Shown one piece after another: positions 1 to 11,759 of a stretch of 64,000 nt of DNA (the first letter of the stretch is position 1; every line of letters begins with the position of its first letter). The stretch is from Trileptium ribeirensis (lineage: Eukaryota > Nematoda > Enoplea > Enoplida > Thoracostomopsidae). The position numbers were made by a program, and so were the translations under genes. The stretch lies in NCBI GenBank assembly GCA_030248225.1, contig JASANE010019524.1, forward strand, positions 30,495 through 94,494, written 5' to 3'. The notes beneath the pieces are model-generated. The model ran no database searches. It was not told the origin of the DNA and saw only the letters and a list, made by a program, of their open reading frames with translations.

Positions 1-132
1 ATTTCCAATAGTCATGTTCATGGCCTGTTCTAGAAAATGCTCATCCTTTATTATATATTCAACAACATTTGTGTAGGTAATTTGAATAGTTTTGGAAAAA
101 GTCAAGTCAACGCAGCCAAAATCATTTTGGGT
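1..132 (-). CDS. Exon of an unidentified minus-strand gene (continues past left edge)
   Basis: Acceptor AAATCTAAACAG at 133-144, then 44 codons open to the window edge. Blocks include TQNDFGCVDLTFSKTIQI, NVVEYIIKDEHFLEQ and AMNMTIGN. Composition and codon pattern are protein-like. It is in phase with the exon at 267-374, from which it is separated by a 134-nt GT-AG intron. I do not recognise the family; the residues suggest a helical soluble protein. Confidence 0.6.
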
Positions 133-266
133 CTGTTTAGATTTTGGCATTATAACCGGGCAGATCTAAAATCTAACAGCACCGCTCACCTTGGCTTCTG
201 AAACGCATGACTATACTTCGTTCGGTTGAATCATATTTTAAACAAGACGCCAACATTCAGACTTAC

Positions 267-374
267 CTGAAGTACACTGCTTGCGAGTTTGCATACTTCC
301 AGCTTTTCTTCATCCACTAAAAACTTTGAGAGATCGGTGGACTCAAACAAGTTAGCGATTGATATTAATTCAAT
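267..374 (-). CDS. Exon of the same unidentified minus-strand gene
   Basis: Exactly 36 codons between acceptor TTCGTGTAG and the consensus donor CAG|GTAAGT. It encodes IELISIANLFESTDLSKFL, then VDEEKLEVCKLASSVLQ. Phase 0 at both ends. The strong donor and clean frame make this the best supported exon of the gene. Confidence 0.65.
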
Positions 375-424
375 CTACACGAACTTTTATCATAAAACGA
401 TTCTTGGTTCGACTGAGCACGAAC

Positions 425-482
425 TGGCTGGGACTGCGTTAAATCTGATTCTTGGACTGAGTACAGTCCCGGCCAAAAATAA
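425..482 (-). CDS. Possible small exon of the unidentified minus-strand gene
   Basis: Acceptor TTTCCATTGCAG, then YFWPGLYSVQESDLTQSQP. The phase matches the candidate exon at 721-757. The donor (CCA|GTTCGT) is weak and would leave an intron of only 50 nt before 374, so the 3' end is doubtful; the open frame itself runs further. Confidence 0.3.
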
Positions 483-720
483 CTGCAATGGAAAACGAAA
501 TCATTGGAAATCGCAATCGATCTATATTTCTTTTAATCGCCATCGATCGAAATTTAGCTAAGTTTTATAATTTAAAATATATTTAATTGCACTAACATAA
601 AAAATCGAAATCGATGGAAATGTCGTCTTATCAAAATCGGTCGAAATTTTGATTGATCAGTCTACACTTATTTCTGGCTGAAACCGTATGTTAACGGACG
701 ACTCAACTTTACCAGCTTAC

Positions 721-757
721 TTCCAGCTCTGGTCAAATGAAACCGTCAACGTGTCGT
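721..757 (-). CDS. Possible micro-exon of the unidentified minus-strand gene
   Basis: Thirty-seven nt between AACTATAG and the donor AA|GTAAGC, encoding DTLTVSFDQSW with split codons on both sides whose phases fit 2088-2194 upstream and 482 downstream. Short, so chance is possible. Confidence 0.3.
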
Positions 758-785
758 CTATAGTTTAAACGTTCATATTATGTAG

Positions 786-1975
786 CAGGGAATAACCGGA
801 ACCGAAATTTACCGGAACCGGAACTAGCAACCGGAACCGTCCATTTAAACCGGATCCGGAACCGGAACCTGGTCTTCGAAATTTATATATATATAGTAAA
901 ACAGATGATGGAAGAAATGAAGGTATACTGGATTTAAAATGCATTAAAAATAACTTTTACATTAAACTTAATGTATTGCGATGGTATTATTGCCTTTCTG
1001 AAACTTTAAATAGACTGAGGAAGCTAATAATGTTTATTTATCGATCAAATATGTCGGTTTTGGACATTCAGAGCAAAAAATGTCTTCTACTATACACCAG
1101 TGCGTATACTGCATCAAATCGAATGTATATACTTACAAAGCTTGGACCGTAGAATACACTTTCGCTCTGTCTCCAGTCGCCTCCCTTTACTACACATACA
1201 TTTGTTGCATGTTCTTCTGTAGGAAACTTAAAATTATTGGTTTATATGATTCAAGAGAAAATAATAGATAGAAGGTAATTTTCTGATCAGTGGTCAGAGA
1301 CACTGTTTAGGCTAGCGTTGGACAAACAGTGCGTACCAGTTAGATCATAATGATGATAACTTTCTAATCAGAATACTATAAATGAGACACACTGTGATGC
1401 TGCTCGCACAGTTTCAATAAATACAGTTCATTGCCAAGAAAGCAGTTTCTAGCTGCGTTGCAGATGGCATTAACTTACTCAAATTTAGCGTTTGATTTAC
1501 CAAGTTTACAAGCGCACTGGCGGGTGCTTGACGCCGATTTATGTTACCCACCATTACCCCTAAGTACTTCTGCGTAAGCCATACTCTGTTATCGAGTTGG
1601 ACCGGTTTAATTCAAACGTATGCCACAGACTTCTGGATGTGTAAAATAGCTGCTACAACCATCGACCTGGCTTTGATTTAACAAACTCCTGCAGGTTATT
1701 ATGAAAAATTCCTGCTCAAATTATGTGCCCTATCTACGTTTCACACGGCAAATTGGTTAGTTAATCTTTTCTTTTGCTTGGTTGTATTGGAGCTTGATCA
1801 TTGTATAATATATATTACATATTTTTGGATCAGATATGAAGCAAAAATGTGGAAAATTTCAAACAAAATTTTTAAACCGGAATTCCGGTTCCGGTATGGT
1901 TTTTGCCCTTTGCCGGAACCGCAACCGGAACACGATTTTCGCCGGAACCGGAACCGGAATTCCGGTTACTCCCTG
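786..1975 (+). mobile_element. hAT-type non-autonomous DNA transposon (MITE), complete copy A
   Basis: The 1190-bp element begins CAGGGAATAACCGGAACCG and ends CCGGAATTCCGGTTACTCCCTG, imperfect terminal inverted repeats built from CCGGAA units. It is flanked by a perfect 8-bp target duplication, TTATGTAG at 778-785 and 1976-1983. The CAGGG start and 8-bp duplication are the hAT hallmark. There is no transposase frame. Copies B to E in this window share the same body, including a conserved internal TTTATCGATCAA and GCACAGTTTCAATAAAT. Confidence 0.9.
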
Positions 1976-2087
1976 TTATGTAGGTATGATATTAAGGATT
2001 ACTCCATACATAGACATCTTGTTTCGCTTTTACATCATACTACAAACACGATGTATCTTGGTATATAATGAGACCAACGTACCTTAC

Positions 2088-2194
2088 CGTCTGTCCGTGG
2101 ATACTCCGAATTTACGCACTTGACATGGATCGCGGGCTTTGTAGTCACATTTTGTTGAGCCATCAGCGACCGTATTACGACAGGTCGAATTAAA
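2088..2194 (-). CDS. Possible exon of the unidentified minus-strand gene
   Basis: Acceptor ATGTACCGTAG, donor ACG|GTAAGG, 107 nt, 35 codons: LIRPVVIRSLMAQQ, then NVTTKPAIHVKC and VNSEYPRTD. It starts in phase 2 and ends in phase 1, which fits the 721-757 candidate. The MITE at 786-1975 would lie in the intron between them. No family recognised. Confidence 0.5.
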
Positions 2195-2391
2195 CTACGG
2201 TACATGAAATAATCGAATATAATCAGTAAAAAAATGACAGCAATACAGTAAGAATTACCCAGGGTTTCGCATTCCAATTTAAAGTTGGTAAATTACTAAA
2301 ACCATTACTGAAAAATACAAGAGCACAAGTAAGTGTTATTAATTAGCAATAATTAGCTAATTATAATTAATTAGCAATAATTAACTACTTA

Positions 2392-3020
2392 GCATGCAAG
2401 ATAAAATCATAGAGCTTTAAAAGCCACATATTCATGATTAGCGACATCGAAAACCGCCGAGAGTGAAAAATCTGCAGTTTTGATGTGATTTTAAAATTTG
2501 CACAAAGTTAACTAATTAATTAACTTATCAGCTATACGGTCAAGTTTTACAGCTTCAGAAATGCCATATTCGCATACAGTGACATAGAAAACCCTTCGTG
2601 TGCAGCTTTTTCATTTCTGAGCCCTTTGAAAAAATTTTCAAAACATTACCTAACTAATAAATAATTAGTAATTAGTTAATTAACTAATTAGCATGTTTTA
2701 GTATCCTCAAATAGTAATAGACACCAGATTCATAATCAGCATGGCGAGATGTAGTATAATATTCATTGAAAAATAACCAATTTTTGTTTGAAGATGCTAA
2801 AAATACTCTAACAAGTTTAACTAATTAGTTAATTACTAATTAACTGAAATAAATTATTAGAAATATGTCTCGCTCATTAAAGATATTAGGCCTTTCAAAC
2901 AAAAGAATTTAAAATAGACGCAGTAGTTAGCACGGACGGACAGACAGACGGTGCCGATTTCCCCCTCTGACGAAAACAAAACACTTCGGTTCACTCTGCT
3001 CAATACCTAATTAGTTGAGT
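2392..3020. repeat. TAATTA-rich tandem array, about 137-170 bp units
   Basis: Four degenerate units start near 2392, 2529, 2690 and 2848; each carries a cluster of TTAATTAACTAATTA-like palindromes. The last unit ends in a GACGGACAGACAGACGG tract (2934-2950). No coding potential. Confidence 0.7.
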
Positions 3021-3736
3021 GTCGATGTCAAATAAACCTGGAGTCAAAAACATTGTTCGAACCACAAGGTTTAGGTGGAGTCAACTGCGGTAACCTCGAA
3101 AGCAAATGAAATAAACAACTCAGCTTTAGAACCGAAAGTTGCTGACGGAGCCACATCAAATGCTCAACCAACTTCAGCAAGCGCATTTCGCATCGATGCA
3201 TGACAAAATATCAGCATATTATGTGATATTTTAAGCATGTTTAAAATCCGTGTTGCGATACAAGAATAAACTACCCGCAACCAAATTAAAATATAGCAAA
3301 TGTACTCAGTATCACTTGCAGTAAATTAATATGTGGTGAAACACTGCCCAATCTTAAAGCGTTATGAATTATAGTAGGGATGTCATTAAAATTAATAAAA
3401 AGGCTGTTTAGTTTTTGAATTTTGTCTGAAAATTGTTAGCTATAAAATAGAGAATTGCGTCAGCGACACAACGAAAGGATTATATTTTCACTCCTCCCTA
3501 TATTCCGCATGGTATTGCTATTAGAATTTTTCCTTTCCTCGAGGTCGCTATAAAATTTGTCTTCCACATTATACTGGCGGAATCGCAGATTGTTATCTAC
3601 AAAATACATCAGTGAAACTAACTAGATATCCCTTCAACACGAATGTATGTAATTCAATTCCAAAATACATTCAGCATGTTAACAATACCATTAAAACACA
3701 AGGCGTAAATAGACAGTGGAGATATGTTGTACGAGC

Positions 3737-4399
3737 TAGTGTTGGGCAACGGCCGGAATTTTCTTTGGCCGGCCGGCCGCTAAATTTTACTGGCGGGCCC
3801 GCGACTTCTCCGCTATTATCTAAAAATATTGCCAACAGACGTTGCCTAGATTGTTTGCCAAAAGTTTTATGTGATATTTTCTTAAAAAATAAATTTTTCG
3901 GTGATGATTATGCACCAAGATTTTAATGCTCATTTCGAGTCTTCAAATCTTATTAATTAATATGCGGTACACGTGATTCAATATGCATTCAACCACTACA
4001 TATTTACATTTAAAACCGCACGCTCTTTACGCTGCCGTTTCTATTACTGTGTAATATATATCTATCCAATGAACTTCAAAAAACAGCTTACTTTTTAGAA
4101 TAAAAGGTCTATAGCGATCATAATTACCTGGCAACCTTTCATAATCAGGGAATAAGTAGTAAATCAGATATTGCTCTGCACTACCATATTTGCAATTGTT
4201 TTATATTTTTTGCATATATGATAAGACAAAGTCGAAACCTAGTGGTTCCAGCGGTTGCGTTCTAAAGTATTCCGATATATCCACAGTGGGCAGTGTAACG
4301 CCTCGTGTACCGGTTTACCTCGCCGCCCGGCCAATAATGGCAGCCGCGGTGAAACTGGGACGAGCGGCCTGTGGCTTTTCCGGCCGGTGCACAACACTA
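3737..4399. mobile_element. Old hAT-like element with 20-bp inverted ends
   Basis: Left end TAGTGTTGGGCAACGGCCGG, right end (complement) TAGTGTTGTGCACCGGCCGG, an imperfect terminal inverted repeat of the hAT type. The element is 663 bp. Flanking octamers GTACGAGC and CTCCGAAC agree at 5 of 8 positions, possibly a decayed target duplication. Both ends are GC-rich (GGCCGG repeats) while the centre is AT-rich. No coding sequence was recognised. Confidence 0.6.
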
Positions 4400-5065
4400 C
4401 TCCGAACGCATACAATTTCTTAACACAGTACGTGGATTATTAAAATGCAATTTAATACACACATCATACTATGGTAATGAAGAACAGTCTTAGCCAAAAA
4501 ACACACATTTACAATTGGACAATTTTCGCAGTACATTATATCGTACAGTAATGAATTTATTAATAAATATATATGTTCCGAAATTGATCTCCTAAAAACG
4601 TATGCCAACCTAACCACAGATGTTGTTGGCATAACGTGGTAGTAGCATAATTTAATTTCCAATAAAAACATATTAATCAGAACACATTTGGTATTGGGCA
4701 CATTCTAACAACGGTTTGCGATGTATTTCATCTGGCTTCCTGAAGGCACTAAATTATTCCTGAGTGGACAAACTTTCCATTCACACCTAGACGTTACTTA
4801 CGAACGTTATGTCATAAATCAATCTACGGTTCTGTTGAGTTTAAGGCAGGGTAGTAGATTTCTCAGTTATACCGCGGAAAATGGTCATTTTTGAAACTAT
4901 GCCGGAAATTTGGTACCATTCTGTAACAGGACCGTGCCGGCCCGTTACGCGTATTTTTCATAATTTTGGCATAAAATCGCCTGAGAACACTAAGGAACTC
5001 ATTTGGGGTAGGCATGGTATGATGCTTGGTGCCGTGGTTCAGTGGCAACACTGTTTTCTCGCTTA

Positions 5066-5262
5066 TCAAAATACGTCGTATATTATCGATTGATCACTTT
5101 TTACCATATTATGCCGTATATTATATACCTAAATTAATGCCGTATATTATCAATCGATCACTTTTTACCATATTATGCCGTATACCGTATGACTAAATTA
5201 TCAATTGATCACTTTGTACAATATTATGCCGTATATTATCATTTGATGACATTTTGTATGAT
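5066..5262. repeat. AT-rich tandem repeat, 60-65 bp units
   Basis: About three copies of GCCGTATATTATCRATYGATCACTTTTTACCATATTAT, each differing by small changes. Just upstream (5030-5055) is GTGGTTCAGTGGCAACACTG, which resembles a pol III A box, but no matching B box is convincing. Confidence 0.75.
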
Positions 5263-8061
5263 TGTTGGGACGATGTGTTACGCAAAGCGGTTCGGATCGA
5301 ATAGCGAGAACTTAGGTTACTCCAATTGATTTGAGAGGCGTTACGCGAGTTGGAAATCGAGCCCCTTCACTGATACAAAAGGGAATCACTCGGAGCTTAA
5401 CCGGTCGTCACTAAACACTAGGATTTACGGCTAGGACCGTCCGGGAATAGGTGGCCCTGACTGATAAAGTCCAATCAATAGATTTGTAAAGATTGAAACT
5501 GAGAATATCACGCCTACCAGGTTTCAGCTCTGTGTACTGAGCATTGGTCGTGAAAAGCAACAAGCCGCAGCAAGTTGAAAGTAAGAGTGCGATAGTTCCG
5601 AGATTGAAGAAAACGACGGATATCGGGTAATTTAACGGCCTGCAACCGTCTGGCGTACCATGATCCAGGAAATAGCCGGAGCATGTCGATAGAGCATTTT
5701 GAGATCAAACTGCCCCGGACAACAGAAGAACCTTGCTCTTAAATTGCAACGATAACCGCTACTTACGCTAAGTTGGGTTGTCATGACAGAAACAAGACTG
5801 TTACTTTTTCCATATACTTATATCATACTATATATGTGTGTATGTGTCTCTTAGGCGACTGCGTATGGATACAAGGCCCCTGAGCCACCCCTCACATCCT
5901 TGAACGTTCCCCCTTGAGCGTATCTCAGGTAAAACCGTCCTTTTGTCTTATTACCCCGTTGTAACACATGACTGATTTAAGCCCCACCCTCCTACATCTT
6001 CGGCGGCGCATCCCTCTTCTAAACTGGTGCATGCGACCCCTCGTTTTGCTCATCTCACCTAAACAAACCCAACGACATGCACCGGACCGCCGCCCGATTC
6101 TCCGCTGTACTCATTCAAAGATGCCCCAGTTTCTTCCGCCAACCACTGGTGGGCGCCAATTATCCGAGATTTTTCTCTTAATTCCAAAACAAGCGAACTG
6201 CCCCTCGTTGTGTTCGTCTCGTCGAGATGTCTCCAAAAATACCCCGGCGGGTCACCGCCAGTCGCCCCGAATAACTCGGGATGGCCCACGAAAGCACCCC
6301 TAGCATCATTGCCACTCTCTCTCTAGTCGTGTTGATTTTAACACCCCTTTAACCCCTGCATTTCGGACAAGGATATCACCCCTCATTCGAATCGCCATCC
6401 AATGGCGAGGGCAACGATACCGTTAAGGCGGGAGAGCCCGCTGTATTGATATATGTCGCAACCCACATGTGGGTGCCGACACGATATGACGTCCACCCCC
6501 TCGTGTTTGGTATCAATAGGCCCCATTTTTCGTTCTGGGACCGAATCTCACCCCAGCCCCTCGAAAATCCCCCGGTATTCCCCTTGTCCCGCTTCCCCTC
6601 CAGCGCCCTCTAGCTTTCTCCTCGTTGTCCTTTCGTGTTCTCTTCTTCGCTTTCTCTAACCGACTTCTTTGGTCGGTCGCTTTTGTTGTTGTTGTTGTCG
6701 TGTTGTGTGTGTTTCTGCTGTACACTCGAGCGACCTCTCTGTCGCTCGGGTCGCCGTTGTGTCTAGTGTGTGTTCATGTGTATGTGTGTATATGTAAGCA
6801 TAGATATATATGTATGTAAGGACATGACACGAATCGGACGGACGAGGACAAAACGTACAAATTTCGCTTAAATTTGTAAGTTCTACGGACGGACTGGACA
6901 TGGACGGTTGGGAAGAAAGAAGGTGTGTTTAAGGCCCTCCCGCGTGTTTCCGAGGCCCCCGACCCGTTAGTAGTCCCCTGGAGGATGCTTTGCCTACAGC
7001 CACGAGATGGGTCCATTCCCGTCATCGGTTCCCCCCTTTTCGACGTGTAGAAACCAGCTTGATCAGTTAGAAATCGCGAAAGAACGTGGTTTTTGACGTT
7101 CTGAGATGTCCTCATGCAAAAAGTCAGTCCAAAAGTCCGTGACAAACCTCCTTAAGTCGAGTTCTATTTTGGACGCTATGGGCGGATGCACGGGATGGTA
7201 GAAAATTGTAGGAGAAGAAGACGAAGTCTTTCTGATTCCCCGTGGTCTTAGGTAGGACAACTCAAAACGGACGCTTCTTTCGTCCATGCTTTGCATGACT
7301 TGCATCTCTTGAGACAGGATTACTGAATTTTCCTGAGCCGACCAAGGTAAAATTTTCCAATGCTTCAGAGCTGAAGCAATAGGGGCATGCTTTATTAATT
7401 GCATTTATGGTTTACAAATTATCAGCTTAGTTGACCGTTCGACGCTCATGCCGTGTTTGAGCTTGAACAGACGTGTAGCTTAGGAACGGAGGACTAGCTT
7501 CCGTTAGGCTTTAGGAAGTCCCAAAATTTCGTTTATCCGAATGAGGTTAGAAAATTTGGAAATATAAAAGATTAACAAGTTCTAGGTACCTCAGCTTGAG
7601 CTTAGGGTGTTTGCTATTCCTAAGGAGCAATGTTAATGGATTGTCTCGGTTAGATTGTTAGGCTCTTGTTTCAATACCAATGCTGTGTTCACATATTACT
7701 AAAAGTTGTAAGATCATTGTACCAGGGTAGGCAAATTTGATAGACATGTTAAATAAACCCGAATTTCACTCGAACGACTCAAGAGCTACTAGGCGACTCC
7801 CCGACCCCGACGTGGTCCAAAAGGCCGGAGGGACGATGCCCCCAGCCGTTCAAAATCCCGCCAGCCCTCGTTTAGTGCCACGCGCCGACAGCTCGAAGAC
7901 AATACATTATACCATTACTCTAAAAAATTACTTCGATGGAACTATCAATATTACTGAGGTTCAACATAGCATATTTACATGGCCCACGTTCTGGACTAAC
8001 GTCCGAGAAATTGACATTACTAAAACGGTTCGACGGCGTGTCCCAACGCGACATTCAGTAG

Positions 8062-8107
8062 TTGCTCTCTTGCGGGAGACACACCCCGCGCTCCCGCAAG
8101 AGAGCAA
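8062..8107. repeat. Perfect hairpin, 17-bp arms
   Basis: TTGCTCTCTTGCGGGAG at 8062-8078 and its exact reverse complement at 8091-8107, with a 12-base loop containing CCCCGCG. GC-rich, followed by an A-rich run. Confidence 0.9.
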
Positions 8108-8130
8108 AAATAAAAAAATAAATATGTTTA

Positions 8131-8185
8131 TTTTCTTTATTGGGCTTGTAAAAAAATAATATGTTTACAAGCCCAATAAAGAAAA
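8131..8185. repeat. Perfect hairpin, 22-bp arms
   Basis: The arms at 8131-8152 and 8164-8185 (CTTTATTGGGCTTG and CAAGCCCAATAAAG in the core) are exactly complementary, with an 11-base AT loop. It lies 23 bp from the preceding hairpin. Confidence 0.9.
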
Positions 8186-11100
8186 CTTCCCCCTTTCGCT
8201 CGGACTATTTTCGTATTAAACTGAGCGGGAGCAAAACCCTGTTGTTCCTTCGAGGCGACTTGATCGCTGAGTTTAGCTTGGTTTCACTATTTATCCTGAG
8301 TTGCCCGTTAGGCTATGTACTATGTATGCCCAGAGTTCCGTTTTCAGCCTCCTTTTTCTCTTTCTCTTGCTTTGGATTCGATCCTGCAAGGGGAATTTAA
8401 ACCCGCTGCAGAATTACACGTCTTAACCAGTCGACTACAACTACTTAGGAATATCGACTACTACGTCGATGATAATTCGACTGCACTGTTGTGTTCGAAG
8501 GCTAAGGCACTAGGATAAGCGATAGAGAGAGTTGAAGAGAAGACAACCAACAAGAGAAGGAAGGGGCGCAGACGCGTCATGGCCCAACCGCTTCGTGCCC
8601 TTTGTTTGGAACTACCCCAAGATTAGAAAATAAGTCTATGGAACCTATCGGCGGGGCACAGAGCGGCCGCGTGTCGCGCCCCCTTCCCGCCCCTAATAAA
8701 AAACAGCCGCGTAGTCGAAGTGAAGTCAAATAACCAGGCTCGCCTCTAGGGGCGGCCATGTAAGATGCACGTGCGATCGCATCGTGTCGTGTCGCGCCAC
8801 AACAACGCCCCTTCACCCGGAATCTGATGAATTATTGTGCCCCCCCTTTTCCCTTTCGTTTCTCGGTTCGGTCAGTGGTATCGTGTGTTCTGTTGAACCC
8901 GGGTGCACCGAGTCACCCGAAACGGTAAGACGAATCAACGTGTAGGCGATACCTCGCGTCAGGACAAAACAGTCGATGGCACCCAGGAGTACCTCACCGC
9001 CGGTTTTGCACCGAGTAGCGACCCAACCACGTGCTGCTAGCGTAGAACTCGCATGGTCAAGCCCTGTTGCCGTTTTCTTCCTCATGCCCCGTCATGTGTC
9101 CGTTACCGCGTGTAACGAGCCGTTGTTTAAAGTTGCACTCTTTAAGGAGCATTTTTCGGAAGCAATCTAGGGCCCTTGCTTTTCGCACCCCATAGCTGAA
9201 GAGTCGCTAACATTGAGCGGAAGCAAGGATAACCGCCCCTAGTCCGCGAATATGCGGGAGTCTGCACGCTCCGGCGCCACCTTTCTGATTTAACACCCTG
9301 TGCCCCACGGTCTATCGTACCGAAGTGACAGCAGCGAGTTATTATTAATCTCTCCTGATTTGATCTACTTAACCCGTATCGATAGCCACCGGAAACACTC
9401 GTCCCACTGATAAACATTGATCATTCAAATAAACTTTATACCATAGGCACCGAGTATAGCGTTAATCTATACCGAGATGATGGAAACACTGTTGGTTTGT
9501 CCGCTCGGACGAGCAGGCCCTGCCCGCCATGGCTTGTGGACGAGAATGTCCCAAGCACTGGCGTGTACGGCCTTCTGCTATTATTGTTTGGTCATACGAA
9601 TCCGGAGATAGCGCAAGGGTAGCCCACACGAAAATTAGACGTATATAGCCCATTAGATCTAAAAGTTTACTAGGAACATTTTCGTCCGCTGCGCTCCAAA
9701 CCCAGCAGGAGTTTTGACAGTCAAATTATTAGTTCTCAAACTCGAATCTATTGAGGAAAGCAGGCCACGTCGTTGACCTTCCGACATTAAACTCTCAGGC
9801 CTTGTCGGAACCCTGTAGGGGCCACATAGGCTACACTGCTTTCCCGCGGAGAATATTAGTGCCTTAACCAGACAAAACAACTTGAGTTTCAACTGTCTAT
9901 GGCAATTTTCAAATCTTACTCCAGCTTTTCACGCAAACTAATTGACTTAAACAACTTCCGATGAGACTAAGATAGGGAACGACGGCCAAGCGCCATGACC
10001 TGTGAGCAGGTGTCGGTGCTAGCCTCCCTGGGGGACCTCAGAAATCATGCCGGAAACTAGACGCGTGCGCAACCAATCGGGAGCGGTCCGAACACACCCC
10101 GTGAAGCGCGCATGTGGCCTGCTAAGCTCCGTAGCTTCTTGGGTCCGACCAACAGAATAGGGTTAAAACTTTCACGGTCCGCACTTGAGGTTACGATAGC
10201 CGTGGTCGTATGGGCATGGTGTCAGGAAGTTGAGCCATGCAGCTGCGTCCCGTTATTACATTCTACTGGGCTCGAGGAGGCGGCTCAGAAAATGCCCACT
10301 TCGGCTATATTTGTGGCAAAAAAACTTATTTACAATAGTACCCAGAATGTTTTTCTCGATAAAGATATAATTTTATATCATTCAAAACCCATTGATGAAA
10401 GGAGTCGAATAATACAAAAACCACGCTAACAGCTAAGCCTGCGTTATTAACCCATGAACCAACACAGCTGAGTTTTACGTCATTCAACTGGCTACGTCGG
10501 TGTGGTTCGAATAATATATAAAACTGAAGAGGAATTTTTTCGAAAATTCTGGGCACCAAGGCACCATTGGTAACCAAAAAAGTTCCATAAATATAGCCCA
10601 AACGAAAAGTACCAGAGTCGTCCCATCGAGCTTAGGCGAGCGGCATCAAAACTCCCACGGTAGCTTTAAAAATTGCCATTTTCGGTATATGGGCGGCATA
10701 CAAAGCGGACAACCTATAAAAAATCAGGCAAAATGTTTTATGGGCGAAATCGAAAATCACGCTACGCTGTTTTATCAATACTATACTAAAAATAAGCTGA
10801 CATGAATAATGTGACAAACCTAAGCGGTGGAGGGCCGCGCCCCACCCTGTCGTTGAATTACTTAGTACTCGACCAATACGTGACACGGGTCAAAATACAT
10901 ATATCTTTCCATAACTAGCTAGGAATACCTAGAGCCACTTTCTGGCGCAGCATAGAGCAGACATACGCTAACATTTATCGTCGTCTAAGCCCAAGAAACG
11001 CTTAGGCTCTACGTGACAAGAAATATAACTTATAGCGGGGATTCGGCAGCACCCTCCGAATAGCGCACTCTATACAAGACTTGAAGCTTAAGATTAGCAC

Positions 11101-11579
11101 ACGGAGACCGGCATGTATCTCAGTAAGGCCCCTCAAATTTACCTTTGCTGGCGTTTATACGACCTGCAACCCTAATAGGGCCACACTGAGTGAAAATTAG
11201 TAGCGGCAGCATTTATTAATTGCGTTGACTACAGATGCAGAGCATCTTCTGCTACTCCACTTGAGTAAACAGCATGCGAGGCACTTAACCAGCACGCAAC
11301 TCCAAAATTTACGAAGAAACCTTGCGCGATACCGGAAATCAGTGCAAACACTTATACTTAAAGCTAAACATACATATATGCAATAGGCCACGCATCGCCT
11401 GCAAACGGAAAGGTTTAAAGATAACCTATAACAAACTCAGACAAAGGATGAACGGTAAGTTGGCAGTATACATACGGAAAAACAAGACAGGCTCCCACCT
11501 CCAAGAATAACTGCAGAAAGTATATACTTTCGGAGCAATGTGACAATAGTCGACAATGAAACAAAACAAAATAAGCACC

Positions 11580-11667
11580 TTCTTCGACTGAAACGCTACC
11601 TCCAGGGACCCAACAAAATTTCATTCTTCGACTGAAACGCTACCTCCAGGGACCCAACAAAATTTCA
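11580..11667. repeat. Exact 44-bp tandem duplication
   Basis: TTCTTCGACTGAAACGCTAC and the rest of a 44-bp unit occur twice with no difference, at 11580-11623 and 11624-11667, so the duplication is recent. Confidence 0.92.
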
Positions 11668-11759
11668 CACCACGATTATATGTGTCGTACATCGCTCAAC
11701 TACTGTTGCTATATTAACAGACAAGAACTACGTAAAATGATTTACTTCATATAGTTATA

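Larger units (their letters stand above)
5270..10440. other. GC-richer block, no gene recognised
   Basis: This stretch is clearly richer in G and C than the AT-rich sequence around it, with pyrimidine-rich runs near 5900-6650 and simple GT/TA repeats at 6680-6830. A short frame at 5708-5514 (minus) contains YARRLQAVKLPDI, which is reminiscent of the C-terminal end of LINE reverse transcriptases, but nothing else supports it. No exon, LTR pair or RNA gene could be identified. Confidence 0.4.

Noticed and set aside
3079..3269. Possible plus-strand terminal exon (VESTAVTSKANEINNSALEP.., TGA, then AATAAA)
   Set aside because: The acceptor CAAGGTTTAG is poor, composition is low-complexity and no upstream exon in phase was found.
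4131..4190. Possible minus-strand exon (NCKYGSAEQYLIYYLFPDY.., donor CAG|GTAATT)
   Set aside because: It lies inside the hAT-like element 3737-4399 and has no acceptor in the needed phase.
5030..5400. tRNA-like A box (GTGGTTCAGTGGCAACACTG) suggesting a SINE
   Set aside because: No B box at a usable distance; the nearest candidate (GGAAATCGAGCCCC, 5350) is 300 bp away across a tandem repeat.
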